27,921 nt of DNA, taken from the NCBI GenBank assembly GCA_964389805.1, contig CAYMFU010000264.1, positions 1-27,921 of the forward strand, read 5' to 3'. The notes beneath the pieces are model-generated. The model saw only the letters and a program-made list of their open reading frames with translations. It ran no database searches and was not told the DNA's origin. The stretch is from JAGTVG01 sp964389805 (GTDB lineage Bacteria; Bacteroidota; Bacteroidia; Cytophagales; Cyclobacteriaceae). Both the position numbers and the translations under genes were made by a program. Below, piece by piece: positions 16,838-25,559 of the stretch (positions are counted from its first letter, which is position 1; each line of letters begins with the position of its first letter).

Positions 16838-16845
16838 CAAATATA
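16838..16845 (-). promoter_or_regulatory. -7 promoter element for hpt-adk-obg
   Basis: The minus strand reads TATATTTG, an exact TAnnTTTG match, which would start the transcript about 18 bases before the hpt ATG. Nineteen bases further upstream the -33 position has TTTCT, a weak TTG-like site. Confidence 0.5.
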
Positions 16846-16949
16846 CAGTTTACATCGTCTTTTAAGAAATCTCAAAATCTATTTTTAAGTAAGGGTAAAT
16901 TATAGACTTTTTAATTATTCGGGCATTTATTTTTTAAATATTATTCAGT

Positions 16950-16957
16950 TATATTCG
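16950..16957 (+). promoter_or_regulatory. Possible -7 element for upp
   Basis: TATATTCG matches TAnnTTTG at all but one position and lies 38 bases before the upp GTG. No clear -33 is present. Together with the hpt element it makes this 180-base gap a divergent promoter region. Confidence 0.3.
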
Positions 16958-16994
16958 GAAGCGAAAGCCCTATTTAAGACCTAAATCCGAGAAA

Positions 16995-17648
16995 GTGGAG
17001 TTATTCCTACTATCAGAATTCAATTCTCTTGCCAATAATTATATTGCAGAGCTTCGCGATATTAATATTCAAAAGGACGGTATGCGTTTTCGCAAAAATA
17101 TGGAAAGAATAGGTGAGATACTGGCCTATGAAATATCAAAAGACCTGGAATATAAATTGACTGAAATTAAAACTCCATTGGGGAAATCTAAAATATCAGT
17201 TGTTCGTGAATCTCCCTATTTGGTCACGATCATGCGGGCAGGCATTCCCTTTTATCAGGGCTTTCTTAACTTTTTTGAAAAATCTGAAAGTGGCTTTATT
17301 GGCGCTTTCCGATCTGAATTTGATCAAAAACAACAGTTTAATATTGATATGGAGTATATAGCTGTTGGAGATATCCAAGGGAAAGAAGTGATATTGGTTG
17401 ATCCTATGCTTGCCACTGGGAAGTCCGTTATCAAAGCTATAAATCAACTTTTGAGAAAGGGTACACCAAAGGTAATTCATATAGTTGCGCTGATCGCATC
17501 AAAACAAGGATTCGAATATATTAAAAAGAATGTATCGATTTCTTCAAAGATCTGGATTGCAGCCATGGATGAAAAGCTAAATGATAAATCCTATATCGTT
17601 CCGGGTTTGGGGGATGCAGGCGACATCTGTTATGGAAAAAAGTTTTAG
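16995..17648 (+). CDS. upp: Uracil phosphoribosyltransferase
   Basis: A 217-residue enzyme, uracil + PRPP to UMP. The PRPP loop is VILVDPMLATGKSV (about 132-145), and the C-terminal uracil-binding segment YIVPGLGDAGDICYG is intact. The region IMRAGIPFYQGF matches the family's Arg-Ala-Gly segment. The start is GTG at 16995 (no ATG nearby upstream in frame), giving MELFLLSEFNSLANNYIAEL, which matches the Bacteroidota N-terminal pattern. Cytoplasmic. It is divergent from hpt and is followed 21 bases later by an antiporter gene. Confidence 0.95.
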   Translation: MELFLLSEFNSLANNYIAELRDINIQKDGMRFRKNMERIGEILAYEISKDLEYKLTEIKTPLGKSKISVVRESPYLVTIMRAGIPFYQGFLNFFEKSESGFIGAFRSEFDQKQQFNIDMEYIAVGDIQGKEVILVDPMLATGKSVIKAINQLLRKGTPKVIHIVALIASKQGFEYIKKNVSISSKIWIAAMDEKLNDKSYIVPGLGDAGDICYGKKF

Positions 17649-17651
17649 TTT

Positions 17652-17659
17652 TACTTTTG
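17652..17659 (+). promoter_or_regulatory. Possible -7 element for the antiporter gene
   Basis: TACTTTTG is an exact TAnnTTTG match just after the upp stop. The transcript would start only about five bases before the antiporter ATG, giving a nearly leaderless mRNA, so the match may be coincidental. Confidence 0.3.
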
Positions 17660-17669
17660 CATTTAGGCA

Positions 17670-18617
17670 ATGATCATTAATATCCTCATTTTATTCGCCG
17701 GGCTTGTTGTCCTGGTCATATGTGGTGACTTTCTTGTTAAAGGATCTTCACGTTTTGCTTTGAAAATGAATTTGTCTCCCCTTGTGGTCGGCCTGACTAT
17801 CGTCGCTTTCGGAACCTCTGCACCCGAATTACTGATCAGTGTGAAGGCAGCTCTCACCAGTAGCCCTGACCTGGCCATGGGTAATGTAATAGGTTCTAAT
17901 ATATGTAACCTGGCGCTTGTACTGGGTTTGGCTGCAATTATATCTCCTATTTATGTAAAGCGGAATACCATCTGGATCGACTGGCCCATGACCATGGGAA
18001 GCTCATTATTGCTTTATATTCTTGTAAGGGAAGGATTTATTAATTCTTATGAGGGACTGATTTTCGTAGGCATATTAATACTATATCTTTTTTTTGTTAT
18101 CAGAAAATCCCGGAAAGACCTGAATGTAGCGAGGGAGCTTCAGCAGGAATTTAATCTTCCAAAATCTACTTCGTCCTATTTGAAGGACTTTACGTATATA
18201 GGCTTAGGCTCTATAGGCTTGTTTCTTGGCGCAGAATTATTCGTTGGAAGCGCTCAGGACCTGGCCAGAAATTTGGGCATTGAAGAACGTATCATCGGAA
18301 TAACCGTTGTAGCTTTGGGGACAAGTTTACCCGAATTGGTAACCGCAACTGTCGCTTCATTTAAGAAGGAAACAGACCTTGCCTTAGGTAACCTGATGGG
18401 TTCCAATATATTCAATATACTGTCAATATTAGGAATTACCAGTATTATCAAGGAAATAAAAGTTAACGATGTTATTCTGAATACCGATATCATCTGGATG
18501 TTGGGTATTACTCTTATTATACTGCCTATGATGTTATCGAAGCGACAGATTGGACGTGTCGAAGGCATCATCCTTCTTTTGATTTATATCTATTATACAT
18601 ATAATGTTGTTTGGTAA
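17670..18617 (+). CDS. K+-independent Ca2+/Na+ antiporter (CaCA family, YrbG-like)
   Basis: A 315-residue membrane protein with about ten helices. It shows the two inverted alpha repeats of the CaCA family: VGLTIVAFGTSAPELLIS with MGNVIGSNICNLALVLGL in the first half, and IGITVVALGTSLPELVTA with LGNLMGSNIFNILSILGI in the second. The conserved Gly-Thr-Ser-x-Pro-Glu and Gly-Ser-Asn motifs form the ion sites. Such proteins exchange cytoplasmic Ca2+ for external Na+ at the inner membrane. Located after upp, with the next gene overlapping its stop codon, so upp, this gene and the next may be cotranscribed. Which ions it moves is inferred from the family. Confidence 0.93.
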   Translation: MIINILILFAGLVVLVICGDFLVKGSSRFALKMNLSPLVVGLTIVAFGTSAPELLISVKAALTSSPDLAMGNVIGSNICNLALVLGLAAIISPIYVKRNTIWIDWPMTMGSSLLLYILVREGFINSYEGLIFVGILILYLFFVIRKSRKDLNVARELQQEFNLPKSTSSYLKDFTYIGLGSIGLFLGAELFVGSAQDLARNLGIEERIIGITVVALGTSLPELVTATVASFKKETDLALGNLMGSNIFNILSILGITSIIKEIKVNDVILNTDIIWMLGITLIILPMMLSKRQIGRVEGIILLLIYIYYTYNVVW

Positions 18618-19063
18618 TATTGGTTTTGTCTGTAGTAGCTAAATATCTATCCGTTTACCTTGCCAGTATGTTTAAATTTATTGGTGGCCCAGCTATGGGC
18701 ATGGCATTTGGCCTGACATTCTGGGAGACTGTCAGTATAACAATATTTGGAATGATGACTTCTGTTGTCATAATTTCCACCTTCGGGCCTGGATTCAGAA
18801 AATGGATCGATAAAATATTCAGAAGGAACAGGAAGTTATTTACCAAACGAAACAGAAGATTCGTTTCGATGTGGAAAAAATATGGCCTCTTTGGTGTTTC
18901 CTTCTTAACCCCGGTCGTATTTTCTCCCGTAATAGGGGCATTGCTTGTTAATGCCTTTGGCGGATCAAAAAAGAAAATCCTTGCCTACATGCTTATAAGT
19001 GCCATATTTTGGGCATTCCTTTTAACTAAATTTTCCTATATTATTCCACAGATCGTTCCTTAA
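18611..19063 (+). CDS. Small membrane protein of Bacteroidota, unknown function
   Basis: Up to 150 residues. No ATG precedes the first hydrophobic segment; the likely start is one of three TTG codons at 18611, 18620 or 18626, the first overlapping the antiporter stop by seven bases. Helices are evident at about 2-24, 28-55, 88-112 and 125-148, separated by a very basic cytoplasmic loop (RKWIDKIFRRNRKLFTKRNRR). The arrangement, with a Gly-Pro after helix 1 and a Thr-Pro-Val-Val pair later, resembles small DedA/VTT-like or small multidrug-export type proteins, but I cannot confirm this. Coupling to the antiporter suggests a linked membrane role. Confidence 0.7.
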   Translation: MVILVLSVVAKYLSVYLASMFKFIGGPAMGMAFGLTFWETVSITIFGMMTSVVIISTFGPGFRKWIDKIFRRNRKLFTKRNRRFVSMWKKYGLFGVSFLTPVVFSPVIGALLVNAFGGSKKKILAYMLISAIFWAFLLTKFSYIIPQIVP

Positions 19064-19156
19064 AGGAATAAACCAATTACATTGTGATTCCTGTCCAGCA
19101 AATGACCTGATCATATATATATCTAAATACATTGATCACTTAATTGCAATAAATTG

Positions 19157-19164
19157 TAATTTTG
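19157..19164 (+). promoter_or_regulatory. -7 promoter element for nadA-nadB
   Basis: TAATTTTG is an exact TAnnTTTG match 21 bases before the nadA ATG. A TTG at 19132-19134 is 22 bases upstream of it, slightly longer than the usual spacing. Confidence 0.55.
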
Positions 19165-19185
19165 AAAAAAATAAGAAAGTAAGTG

Positions 19186-20175
19186 ATGGACGAGCAAGCA
19201 AGCATAAAAGCCCTGGGATACCTCGATTTGCCTGTTGAAGAGGGCCTGGATCTGGTAAGTGAAATTGCCAAACTTAAAAAAGAAAAAAATGCAATAATTC
19301 TTGGCCATTTTTACATTAATCCGGAACTACAGGATATATCGGATTTTGTTGGCGACAGTTTGGGTTTGTCACAGGAGGCCGAGCAAACCCCTGCAGACAT
19401 AATTGTGTTTTTAGGAGTGCATTTTATGGCTGAGACAGCAAAAATTTTAAATCCATCCAAGAAGGTGCTTATTCCTGATCTCAACGCTTCCTGTTCTCTC
19501 GCTGAATCGGCTCCGGCTGATGCTTTTAAAACATTTAAGGAAAAGTATCCTGATCACAAGGTGATAAGCTATATTAACTGTACAGCCGATATCAAAACAT
19601 TATCAGATGTAATTTGCACATCTTCCAATGCGGTTAAGATCGTAGAAAGTTTCAGCAAAGAATCAAAGCTTATCTTCGCTCCGGATAAAAACCTGGGCAA
19701 CTATATCAATGGACTTACTGGAAGAGAAATGGTGTTGTGGGATGGAGCATGCATGGTTCATGAACAGTATTCATTGGAAAAGATCCTTGATTTGAAAAGC
19801 AAATACCCGGATGCAAAGTTTATAGCACATCCGGAATGTGAAAAACCGCTTTTAATAATTGCAGATTATATTGGCTCTACTACAGCACTTCTAAATTATA
19901 CCATTAATTCAGAGGATAATCGTTTTATTGTTGCTACCGAAAGTGGTATTCTCCATCAGATGAAGAAATCTTCACCTGATAAGATTTTTATGCCTGCTCC
20001 TTCCATAGATGCAACCTGTGGCTGCAATGATTGCAGCTATATGAAATTGAATACGCTTGAAAAGCTTTATCTGACGTTAAAATATGAACAACCTGAGGTG
20101 ATTTTAAAAGAAGAAATCATGGATAAGGCCAGGACGCCTATTCTCAGGATGTTGGAAATTTCTAAAAATCTATAA
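19186..20175 (+). CDS. nadA: Quinolinate synthase A
   Basis: A 329-residue [4Fe-4S] enzyme that condenses iminoaspartate with dihydroxyacetone phosphate to quinolinate. I use ATG 19186, not the GTG one codon before. Expected motifs are present: GHFYINPELQDISDFVGDS near residue 40, DKNLGNYI, and AHPECEKPLL. The likely cluster cysteines are C103 (ASCSLAES), C189 (WDGACMVHEQ) and one in CGCNDC (278-283). Followed seven bases later by nadB, whose product supplies the unstable iminoaspartate. nadC, the next enzyme, is not in the window. Confidence 0.97.
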   Translation: MDEQASIKALGYLDLPVEEGLDLVSEIAKLKKEKNAIILGHFYINPELQDISDFVGDSLGLSQEAEQTPADIIVFLGVHFMAETAKILNPSKKVLIPDLNASCSLAESAPADAFKTFKEKYPDHKVISYINCTADIKTLSDVICTSSNAVKIVESFSKESKLIFAPDKNLGNYINGLTGREMVLWDGACMVHEQYSLEKILDLKSKYPDAKFIAHPECEKPLLIIADYIGSTTALLNYTINSEDNRFIVATESGILHQMKKSSPDKIFMPAPSIDATCGCNDCSYMKLNTLEKLYLTLKYEQPEVILKEEIMDKARTPILRMLEISKNL

Positions 20176-20182
20176 TTCAACC

Positions 20183-21775
20183 TTGGAAAGATTTGAATCA
20201 GAATATTTGGTAATTGGATCTGGAATCGCTGGACTAAGTATTGCTTTACAAATGGCTGAATCCGGAAAGGTCAATGTAATATCAAAAACGAGTCTTGATG
20301 AAACCAATACGAATTATGCCCAGGGGGGTATTGCTTCAGTAACTACTGAATCAGACAGTTTCGAATCACATATTGGCGATACTTTAACTGCCGGGGCCGG
20401 TCTTTGTCATAAGGATGCGGTAGAGGTAATGGTATCTGAAGGCCCGGATCGGATAAATGACCTGATAAATTGGGGTGTTAATTTTTCGAGATCAAAGGAG
20501 AATTCAGATTATGAGCTAGCCAGGGAAGGCGGACATTCTGTAAGCAGGATCTTCCATGTTAAGGATTTTACCGGAGCTGAAATTCAAAGAGTATTGCTTG
20601 AAAGAGCGAAAGAACACTCGAATATTCAATTGTTTGAGGATTATTATGCCATTGATCTTATTACAGATCACCATGTTCTTGGTAATCTTCAGGCTGCCTT
20701 CAACATCTGTTTTGGTGCTTATGTTTTTTCTAAAGAGGATAAAAAGGTCCATGTTTTCAGGTCGGGATATACCATCCTTGCCACAGGTGGAGGATCGAGA
20801 GTATATCAATACTCAACCAATCCGGAAACTTCTACAGGGGATGGTGTGTCTATGGCCTATCGGGCAGGTGTTCGTATCGCAAACATGGAGTTCGTCCAGT
20901 TTCACCCTACTGCTTTATTTGAACCGGGACATCGTTTGTTCTTAATTTCAGAAGCACTACGGGGATACGGTGGTATCATTAAGAACCTTGATGGAGAGTC
21001 ATTTGTTGAGAAGTATGATGAAAGAGCTGAGCTGGCTCCAAGAGATATCGTTTCAAGGGCAATTGATTCTGAAATGAAAAAACGAAGGGAAGATCACGTT
21101 TGGCTGGATATGACACATTTTGATCATGATCAGGTTAAACAGCGCTTTCCAAAGATCTATGAATACTGTCTTAAAGAAAAGCGTATTGATATATCAAAAG
21201 ATCCTATTCCGGTAGTTCCAGCCGCCCATTATCTTTGTGGTGGGATTATGACATCTCTTGATGGGCAAACCTCAATGCAAAATCTTTTTGCCTGCGGAGA
21301 GACTGCCCATACTGGCGTACATGGAGCCAACCGTTTAGCAAGCAACAGTTTGCTTGAAGCCCTGGTTTTCAGTTATCGAATTTCAGAAAAATTGAAAACC
21401 AAACAAAAGAGGAATTTTGATGAAGTATTGATACCGGAGTGGGACGAGTCGGGTGTCTTAAATCTGGATGAATGGTTCTTAATTAAGCATAATTTACAGC
21501 AGATACAAAGCCTGATGTGGAATTACGTAGGCATAGTCAGGTCAAAACAGACATTACAAAGGGCTTTCCGCCGTATTAAATTGATCTATGAGGAAACAGA
21601 AAATTATTATCAGCGTACTAAAATATCGGCTGATCTGCTTGAATTGCGTAATATGGCGGCCATTGCCTATATGATCATATTATCTGCTTTAAGACGAAAT
21701 GAGAGCCGGGGCTGCCATTTTATGTCGGATTTTCCTGAGCCTCATGAAAAACTTCTTAAAGACACCATTATATAA
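20183..21775 (+). CDS. nadB: L-aspartate oxidase
   Basis: A 530-residue FAD enzyme that oxidises L-aspartate to iminoaspartate. The dinucleotide motif GSGIAGLS is at residues 12-19, so the start must be before it; the only candidate is TTG at 20183, as the first ATG comes later at residue 29. Also present are NYAQGGIASV, FHPTALF, the substrate-arginine region APRDIVSRAID, and the C-terminal FAD segment GANRLASNSLLE. The helical C-terminal domain with conserved arginines is complete. Partner of nadA; works with either O2 or fumarate as acceptor in other bacteria. It is convergent with the PurF-like gene, 13 bases apart. Confidence 0.96.
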   Translation: MERFESEYLVIGSGIAGLSIALQMAESGKVNVISKTSLDETNTNYAQGGIASVTTESDSFESHIGDTLTAGAGLCHKDAVEVMVSEGPDRINDLINWGVNFSRSKENSDYELAREGGHSVSRIFHVKDFTGAEIQRVLLERAKEHSNIQLFEDYYAIDLITDHHVLGNLQAAFNICFGAYVFSKEDKKVHVFRSGYTILATGGGSRVYQYSTNPETSTGDGVSMAYRAGVRIANMEFVQFHPTALFEPGHRLFLISEALRGYGGIIKNLDGESFVEKYDERAELAPRDIVSRAIDSEMKKRREDHVWLDMTHFDHDQVKQRFPKIYEYCLKEKRIDISKDPIPVVPAAHYLCGGIMTSLDGQTSMQNLFACGETAHTGVHGANRLASNSLLEALVFSYRISEKLKTKQKRNFDEVLIPEWDESGVLNLDEWFLIKHNLQQIQSLMWNYVGIVRSKQTLQRAFRRIKLIYEETENYYQRTKISADLLELRNMAAIAYMIILSALRRNESRGCHFMSDFPEPHEKLLKDTII

Positions 21776-21788
21776 AAAGAATAATTCA

Positions 21789-23195
21789 TCAATAGTAACT
21801 TGATCCATCCCAGCAATGCGTACATAATTTTTCCTTGGGGAGCCCGATGGCGTCAACCAGGTCATTAAGTTTCTGATATTTTAAAGATGTCAGGTCAAGA
21901 TTCTTTCTGATCTGTTCGACCATTTCTTCATATTTACCATTACTGGTATCTGAAAATTCTTCCATATCAAAATTCTCTCTGCCCTCCATCTGTTTGACTG
22001 CCTTTCTGGTGGCAAGATCCATATGCGATCGCGAACGGCTAAAATTCAGAAATTCACATGGATAGGTAAGAGGAGGGCAAGCGATCCGCATGTGTACTTC
22101 ATTCATACCCGCTGCATACAGGTCTCGTACATTATCCTTTAATTGCGTACCTCTTACAATAGAATCATCCAGGAATACACCGCTTTTGCCTTTTATTATC
22201 GAATGGTTTGGCAATAACTTCATTTTAGCGACAAGATCTCGTGTTTCCTGTTTCTGAGGCATAAAACTACGCGGCCAGGTAGGCGTATATTTTGAATATG
22301 GCCGTTTCATTGGAATTTTTCTTTCATTGCTGTAACCCATTGCATGCCCTACACCTGAATCAGGGATACCGGCAACAAAATCGACCTTAGCTTTATCATT
22401 TTTCGCGAGAGCTGCTCCACACCGGTATCGGCATTCATCAACATTTATACTCTCGTAAAATGAAGGAGGATATCCAAAGTATACCCATAAAAAAGAGCAA
22501 ATCTGCATTTTTTCATTCGGTTTCCTCAATTGTTCATACCCTTCCGCAGTAATATTCATGATCTCACCCGGTCCAAGATAATATTCAGTCTCATATCCCA
22601 GATTGGGGAATGCACAAGTTTCAAATGTTACAGAATACCCGGTGTTCTTTTTGCCAATGATGATTGGGGTTCTGCCCAGTTTGTCCCGTGCTGCTATAAT
22701 TCCTTTTTCTGTCAGAACCAATATTGAACAGGAACCTTTCACCTTATCATAAACATTCTCAATACCAGATACAAAATCCTTACAGTCAGCAATGAGCATA
22801 GCCACCAACTCTGTTGGATTAACTGATCCCTGGCTGGTTTCTGAAAATGTCCGGTGTTGACGCATATAACTAGCTTCCAATTCATCAATATTTACAATTT
22901 TACTAACAGTTGCGATAGCAAAACGTCCCAGGTGAGAGGTAACCCGTATCGGTTGGGCTTCATGATCACTGATCACGCCAATACCGCTGTTTCCATAAAA
23001 TCCGCTAAGATCATTTTCGAATTTATTCCTGAAGTAGCCATCTTCCAGGCTGTGAATGGCTCGCTGAAATCCTTCTTCCTTTGAGTAAAATACCAGGCCA
23101 GCTCTTTTAGTGCCCAGGTGAGAATGGTAATCAGTTCCATAAAATACATCGGATACACAATCACTTTTTAAAATGCTTCCAAAAAATCCACTCAT
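21789..23195 (-). CDS. PurF-like phosphoribosyltransferase with degenerate glutaminase domain
   Basis: A 468-residue protein homologous along its length to amidophosphoribosyltransferase (PurF). The N-terminus is MSGFFGS: Ser2 stands where PurF has the nucleophile Cys of the class II glutaminase. The other PurF glutaminase motifs (Arg-Tyr-Ser-Thr, His-Asn-Gly-Asn-Leu, Ser-Asp-Thr-Glu) read VISDHE, ATVSKI and NPTEL here. The PRTase half is intact: AGIPDSG (275-281), YTPTWPRSFMPQKQETR, and the PRPP motif DDSIVRGTQ (343-351). Cysteines 233, 380, 458 and 461 match the [4Fe-4S] ligands of Bacillus PurF. It may use free ammonia, another amine, or another substrate. I recall similar MSGFFG or MGGFFG proteins, annotated as PurF, in other Bacteroidota; a normal purF may exist elsewhere in the genome. 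No purine gene is nearby. Confidence 0.85.
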   Translation of the reverse strand: MSGFFGSILKSDCVSDVFYGTDYHSHLGTKRAGLVFYSKEEGFQRAIHSLEDGYFRNKFENDLSGFYGNSGIGVISDHEAQPIRVTSHLGRFAIATVSKIVNIDELEASYMRQHRTFSETSQGSVNPTELVAMLIADCKDFVSGIENVYDKVKGSCSILVLTEKGIIAARDKLGRTPIIIGKKNTGYSVTFETCAFPNLGYETEYYLGPGEIMNITAEGYEQLRKPNEKMQICSFLWVYFGYPPSFYESINVDECRYRCGAALAKNDKAKVDFVAGIPDSGVGHAMGYSNERKIPMKRPYSKYTPTWPRSFMPQKQETRDLVAKMKLLPNHSIIKGKSGVFLDDSIVRGTQLKDNVRDLYAAGMNEVHMRIACPPLTYPCEFLNFSRSRSHMDLATRKAVKQMEGRENFDMEEFSDTSNGKYEEMVEQIRKNLDLTSLKYQKLNDLVDAIGLPKEKLCTHCWDGSSYY

Positions 23196-23442
23196 GGTTG
23201 TATTTGTTTAAAAATAAACTTCAGCTGTTATTTAAGCAATTATTATTTAATTACTTAGAGGCAAAGAATTTGAGTATCAATATATTCCTTAATTGTGAAC
23301 ATATCAAATCATTTCTTGATCTTGTTATCCTTGATCTTTATCTGGTCACATTTAGTAAATCCCACAAGATACTTCTAAAAATTTTTATTTAATAAATTTT
23401 TGAAATGATACTTCCTTCGCATTCCCTTCAGAATCTATTTTT

Positions 23443-25536
23443 CTAACTGATACGACTCCAATTGACCGCGTCTTTCCGTAAAGTAGCGATGTGATTTTTG
23501 ATATTTTTATTTTCCTCTTTACTGAGTTCCGGATCATCTTCCAGAAGAGCTTTAGCAGACTCCCTGGCAATTTGAAGAATCTTGCCATCTTTTGCTATAT
23601 CTGCAATAAGTAAATCCAGCACTCCACTTTGTTGTGTTCCCATTAAGTCACCTGGGCCCCGAAGAGTCAGATCCGTGTTGGCGATTTCAAAGCCATTGTT
23701 TGTCCTGATCATAGTTTCCAATCGAATTTTTGCATCGCTACTGAGTTTTTGACTGCACATTAAAATACAATATGACTGTTCTGCACCTCTTCCGACACGG
23801 CCACGTAATTGATGGAGTTGTGCCAGCCCGAACCGCTCGGCATTTTCGATTACCATTACCGAAGCATTGGGCACATCAACACCAACTTCTATAACAGTTG
23901 TTGAAACCATGATCTGAGTTTCTTTTTTCACAAACCTCTTCATTTCAAAGTCTTTATCAGCTGATTTCATTTTCCCATGAACTATACTTAACTGGTATTC
24001 CGGAAAGGCGCGGGAAAGGCTTTCATAGCCATCCAGTAAATGTTTCAGGTCAAGTTTTTCGGATTCCTCTATCAATGGATAGACAATATATACCTGCCCT
24101 CCAGACTGTATTTGTTTTCGAAGGAACCCAAAAACCTTCAATCGGTTTTGATCAAACTGTAAGATAGTCTTAATAGGTTTCCGGCCAGCTGGCAATTCAT
24201 CAATAACAGAAACCTCCAGGTCGCCATATAGGGTCATGGCCAAGGTTCTTGGAATTGGAGTTGCAGTCATAACAAGAACATGGGGGAAGGTATCCTTATT
24301 TTTTTTCCATAGCTTGGCGCGCTGTGCCACTCCAAATCTATGTTGCTCATCTACGATGGCCAGACCCAGGTTATGAAATTTAACATTGTCTTCAATCAAA
24401 GCATGGGTACCTACAATTATGTCTATATCCCCGGACTCAAGGTCAGAAAGAATTTCATTACGGGCACTTTTTTTAGTTGATCCGGTTAATATGGCGATCT
24501 TTAAATTCAATTTGTCAGCGTATTTCTTCAGTCCGATATAATGTTGTTCTGTGAGTATTTCAGTAGGTGCCATCATTACAGTTTGGGCTCTATTTTCAAT
24601 CGCCAGCAACATAGAAATAAAGGCTACAATTGTTTTGCCTGAACCAACATCACCTTGCAATAACCTGTTCATCTGATGTCCGGTTTTCATATCAGAAAAT
24701 ATTTCACGAATTACATTTTTTTGTGCCTTTGTCAACTCGAATGGAAGGTATTTATGATAAAATTCATTTAGCAGGGTGGTTTTTGCAAACACCTGTCCTC
24801 TGAACCGGTTATACCTTGATAATTTTAATTTTAATAATCTGAGTTGTACATAAAAAAATTCTTCAAATTTCAATCTGAATTGGGCTTCGGAAAGCACTTT
24901 GTTATCAGCAGGGAAATGTATGTTCTTATATGCAATATCCCGTTTCATTAAATTATAATCCCGAATTAATTTTTCAGGCAGGGATTCCTTGATATGAGAT
25001 TGAGCTTTAGTGATTAGCTCATTCTGAAGCTTTGATATTGTTTTACTGTCAATATACTTCGATTTAAGTTTCTCAGTGGTTGGATACACAGGTTGAAGAA
25101 ATAGACTATCCGTCTTTCTTTCCGCATTTACCTCTAATTCAGGATGGCCAATATACAATCTGGAATTGAAAATACTTGGTCTGCCAAAAACAAGATATTC
25201 GATTTCCGGATTTAATTTCTTAATGATCCATTTTGCTCCCTGAAACCATATCAGGTCAATTTTGCCAGAGTCGTCATAAAAGTGAGCAGTAAGTCTTTGC
25301 TTATATGGCTTGCCTGTAAGTTCATAATTCCGGATATAACCTTTGATCTGGACATACGGGATGGATGCATTTAATTCCTTAATTTTATGGATTTGCGTTC
25401 TGTCTTCATATCGGAAAGGGAAATGTTGAATAAGGTCACCAAATGTAAAAATATTTAGTTCTTTGTTAAGAAGTGCTGCCCTTTGAGGGCCTACCCCTTT
25501 GAGAAATTCAATTTTGGATTCGAAAAAGCCAGCCAT
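23443..25536 (-). CDS. recG: ATP-dependent DNA helicase RecG
   Basis: A 697-residue helicase that regresses stalled replication forks and unwinds Holliday and R-loop structures. The N-terminal part is the wedge/OB region (FLKGVGPQRAALLNKE; FPFRYEDR at 39-46). The motor has Walker A GDVGSGKT (295-302), motif II DEQH (about 393) with the following RFGVAQR, motif III MTATPIPRT, and motifs V/VI VGVDVPNAS and QLRGRVGRG. The end, after the conserved LRGPGDLMGTQQSG, reads NWSRIS. Length fits the family. It begins 23 bases after the gldD stop and probably ends the ssb-gldE-gldD-recG unit. No clear terminator follows. Confidence 0.96.
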   Translation of the reverse strand: MAGFFESKIEFLKGVGPQRAALLNKELNIFTFGDLIQHFPFRYEDRTQIHKIKELNASIPYVQIKGYIRNYELTGKPYKQRLTAHFYDDSGKIDLIWFQGAKWIIKKLNPEIEYLVFGRPSIFNSRLYIGHPELEVNAERKTDSLFLQPVYPTTEKLKSKYIDSKTISKLQNELITKAQSHIKESLPEKLIRDYNLMKRDIAYKNIHFPADNKVLSEAQFRLKFEEFFYVQLRLLKLKLSRYNRFRGQVFAKTTLLNEFYHKYLPFELTKAQKNVIREIFSDMKTGHQMNRLLQGDVGSGKTIVAFISMLLAIENRAQTVMMAPTEILTEQHYIGLKKYADKLNLKIAILTGSTKKSARNEILSDLESGDIDIIVGTHALIEDNVKFHNLGLAIVDEQHRFGVAQRAKLWKKNKDTFPHVLVMTATPIPRTLAMTLYGDLEVSVIDELPAGRKPIKTILQFDQNRLKVFGFLRKQIQSGGQVYIVYPLIEESEKLDLKHLLDGYESLSRAFPEYQLSIVHGKMKSADKDFEMKRFVKKETQIMVSTTVIEVGVDVPNASVMVIENAERFGLAQLHQLRGRVGRGAEQSYCILMCSQKLSSDAKIRLETMIRTNNGFEIANTDLTLRGPGDLMGTQQSGVLDLLIADIAKDGKILQIARESAKALLEDDPELSKEENKNIKNHIATLRKDAVNWSRIS

Positions 25537-25559
25537 AATTACCCGGTAAGTGCTACATT

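Noticed and set aside
19186..23195. Functional link between nadA-nadB and the PurF-like phosphoribosyltransferase (for example as a substitute for NadC)
   Set aside because: The genes are convergent, and the protein is a type I PRTase of the PurF family, unlike NadC; nothing in the sequence points to quinolinate as a substrate.
23377..23401. Inverted repeat AAAAATTT / AAATTTTT after recG
   Set aside because: The stem is entirely A-T in an A-T-rich spacer, with no separate T run, so it is too weak to call a terminator.
23385..23588. A 67-codon minus-strand frame overlapping the 3' end of recG and running 58 bases past it
   Set aside because: The tail looks somewhat protein-like, but most of it overlaps recG in another frame, and recG ends with its family-typical residues, so no separate gene or frameshift is needed.
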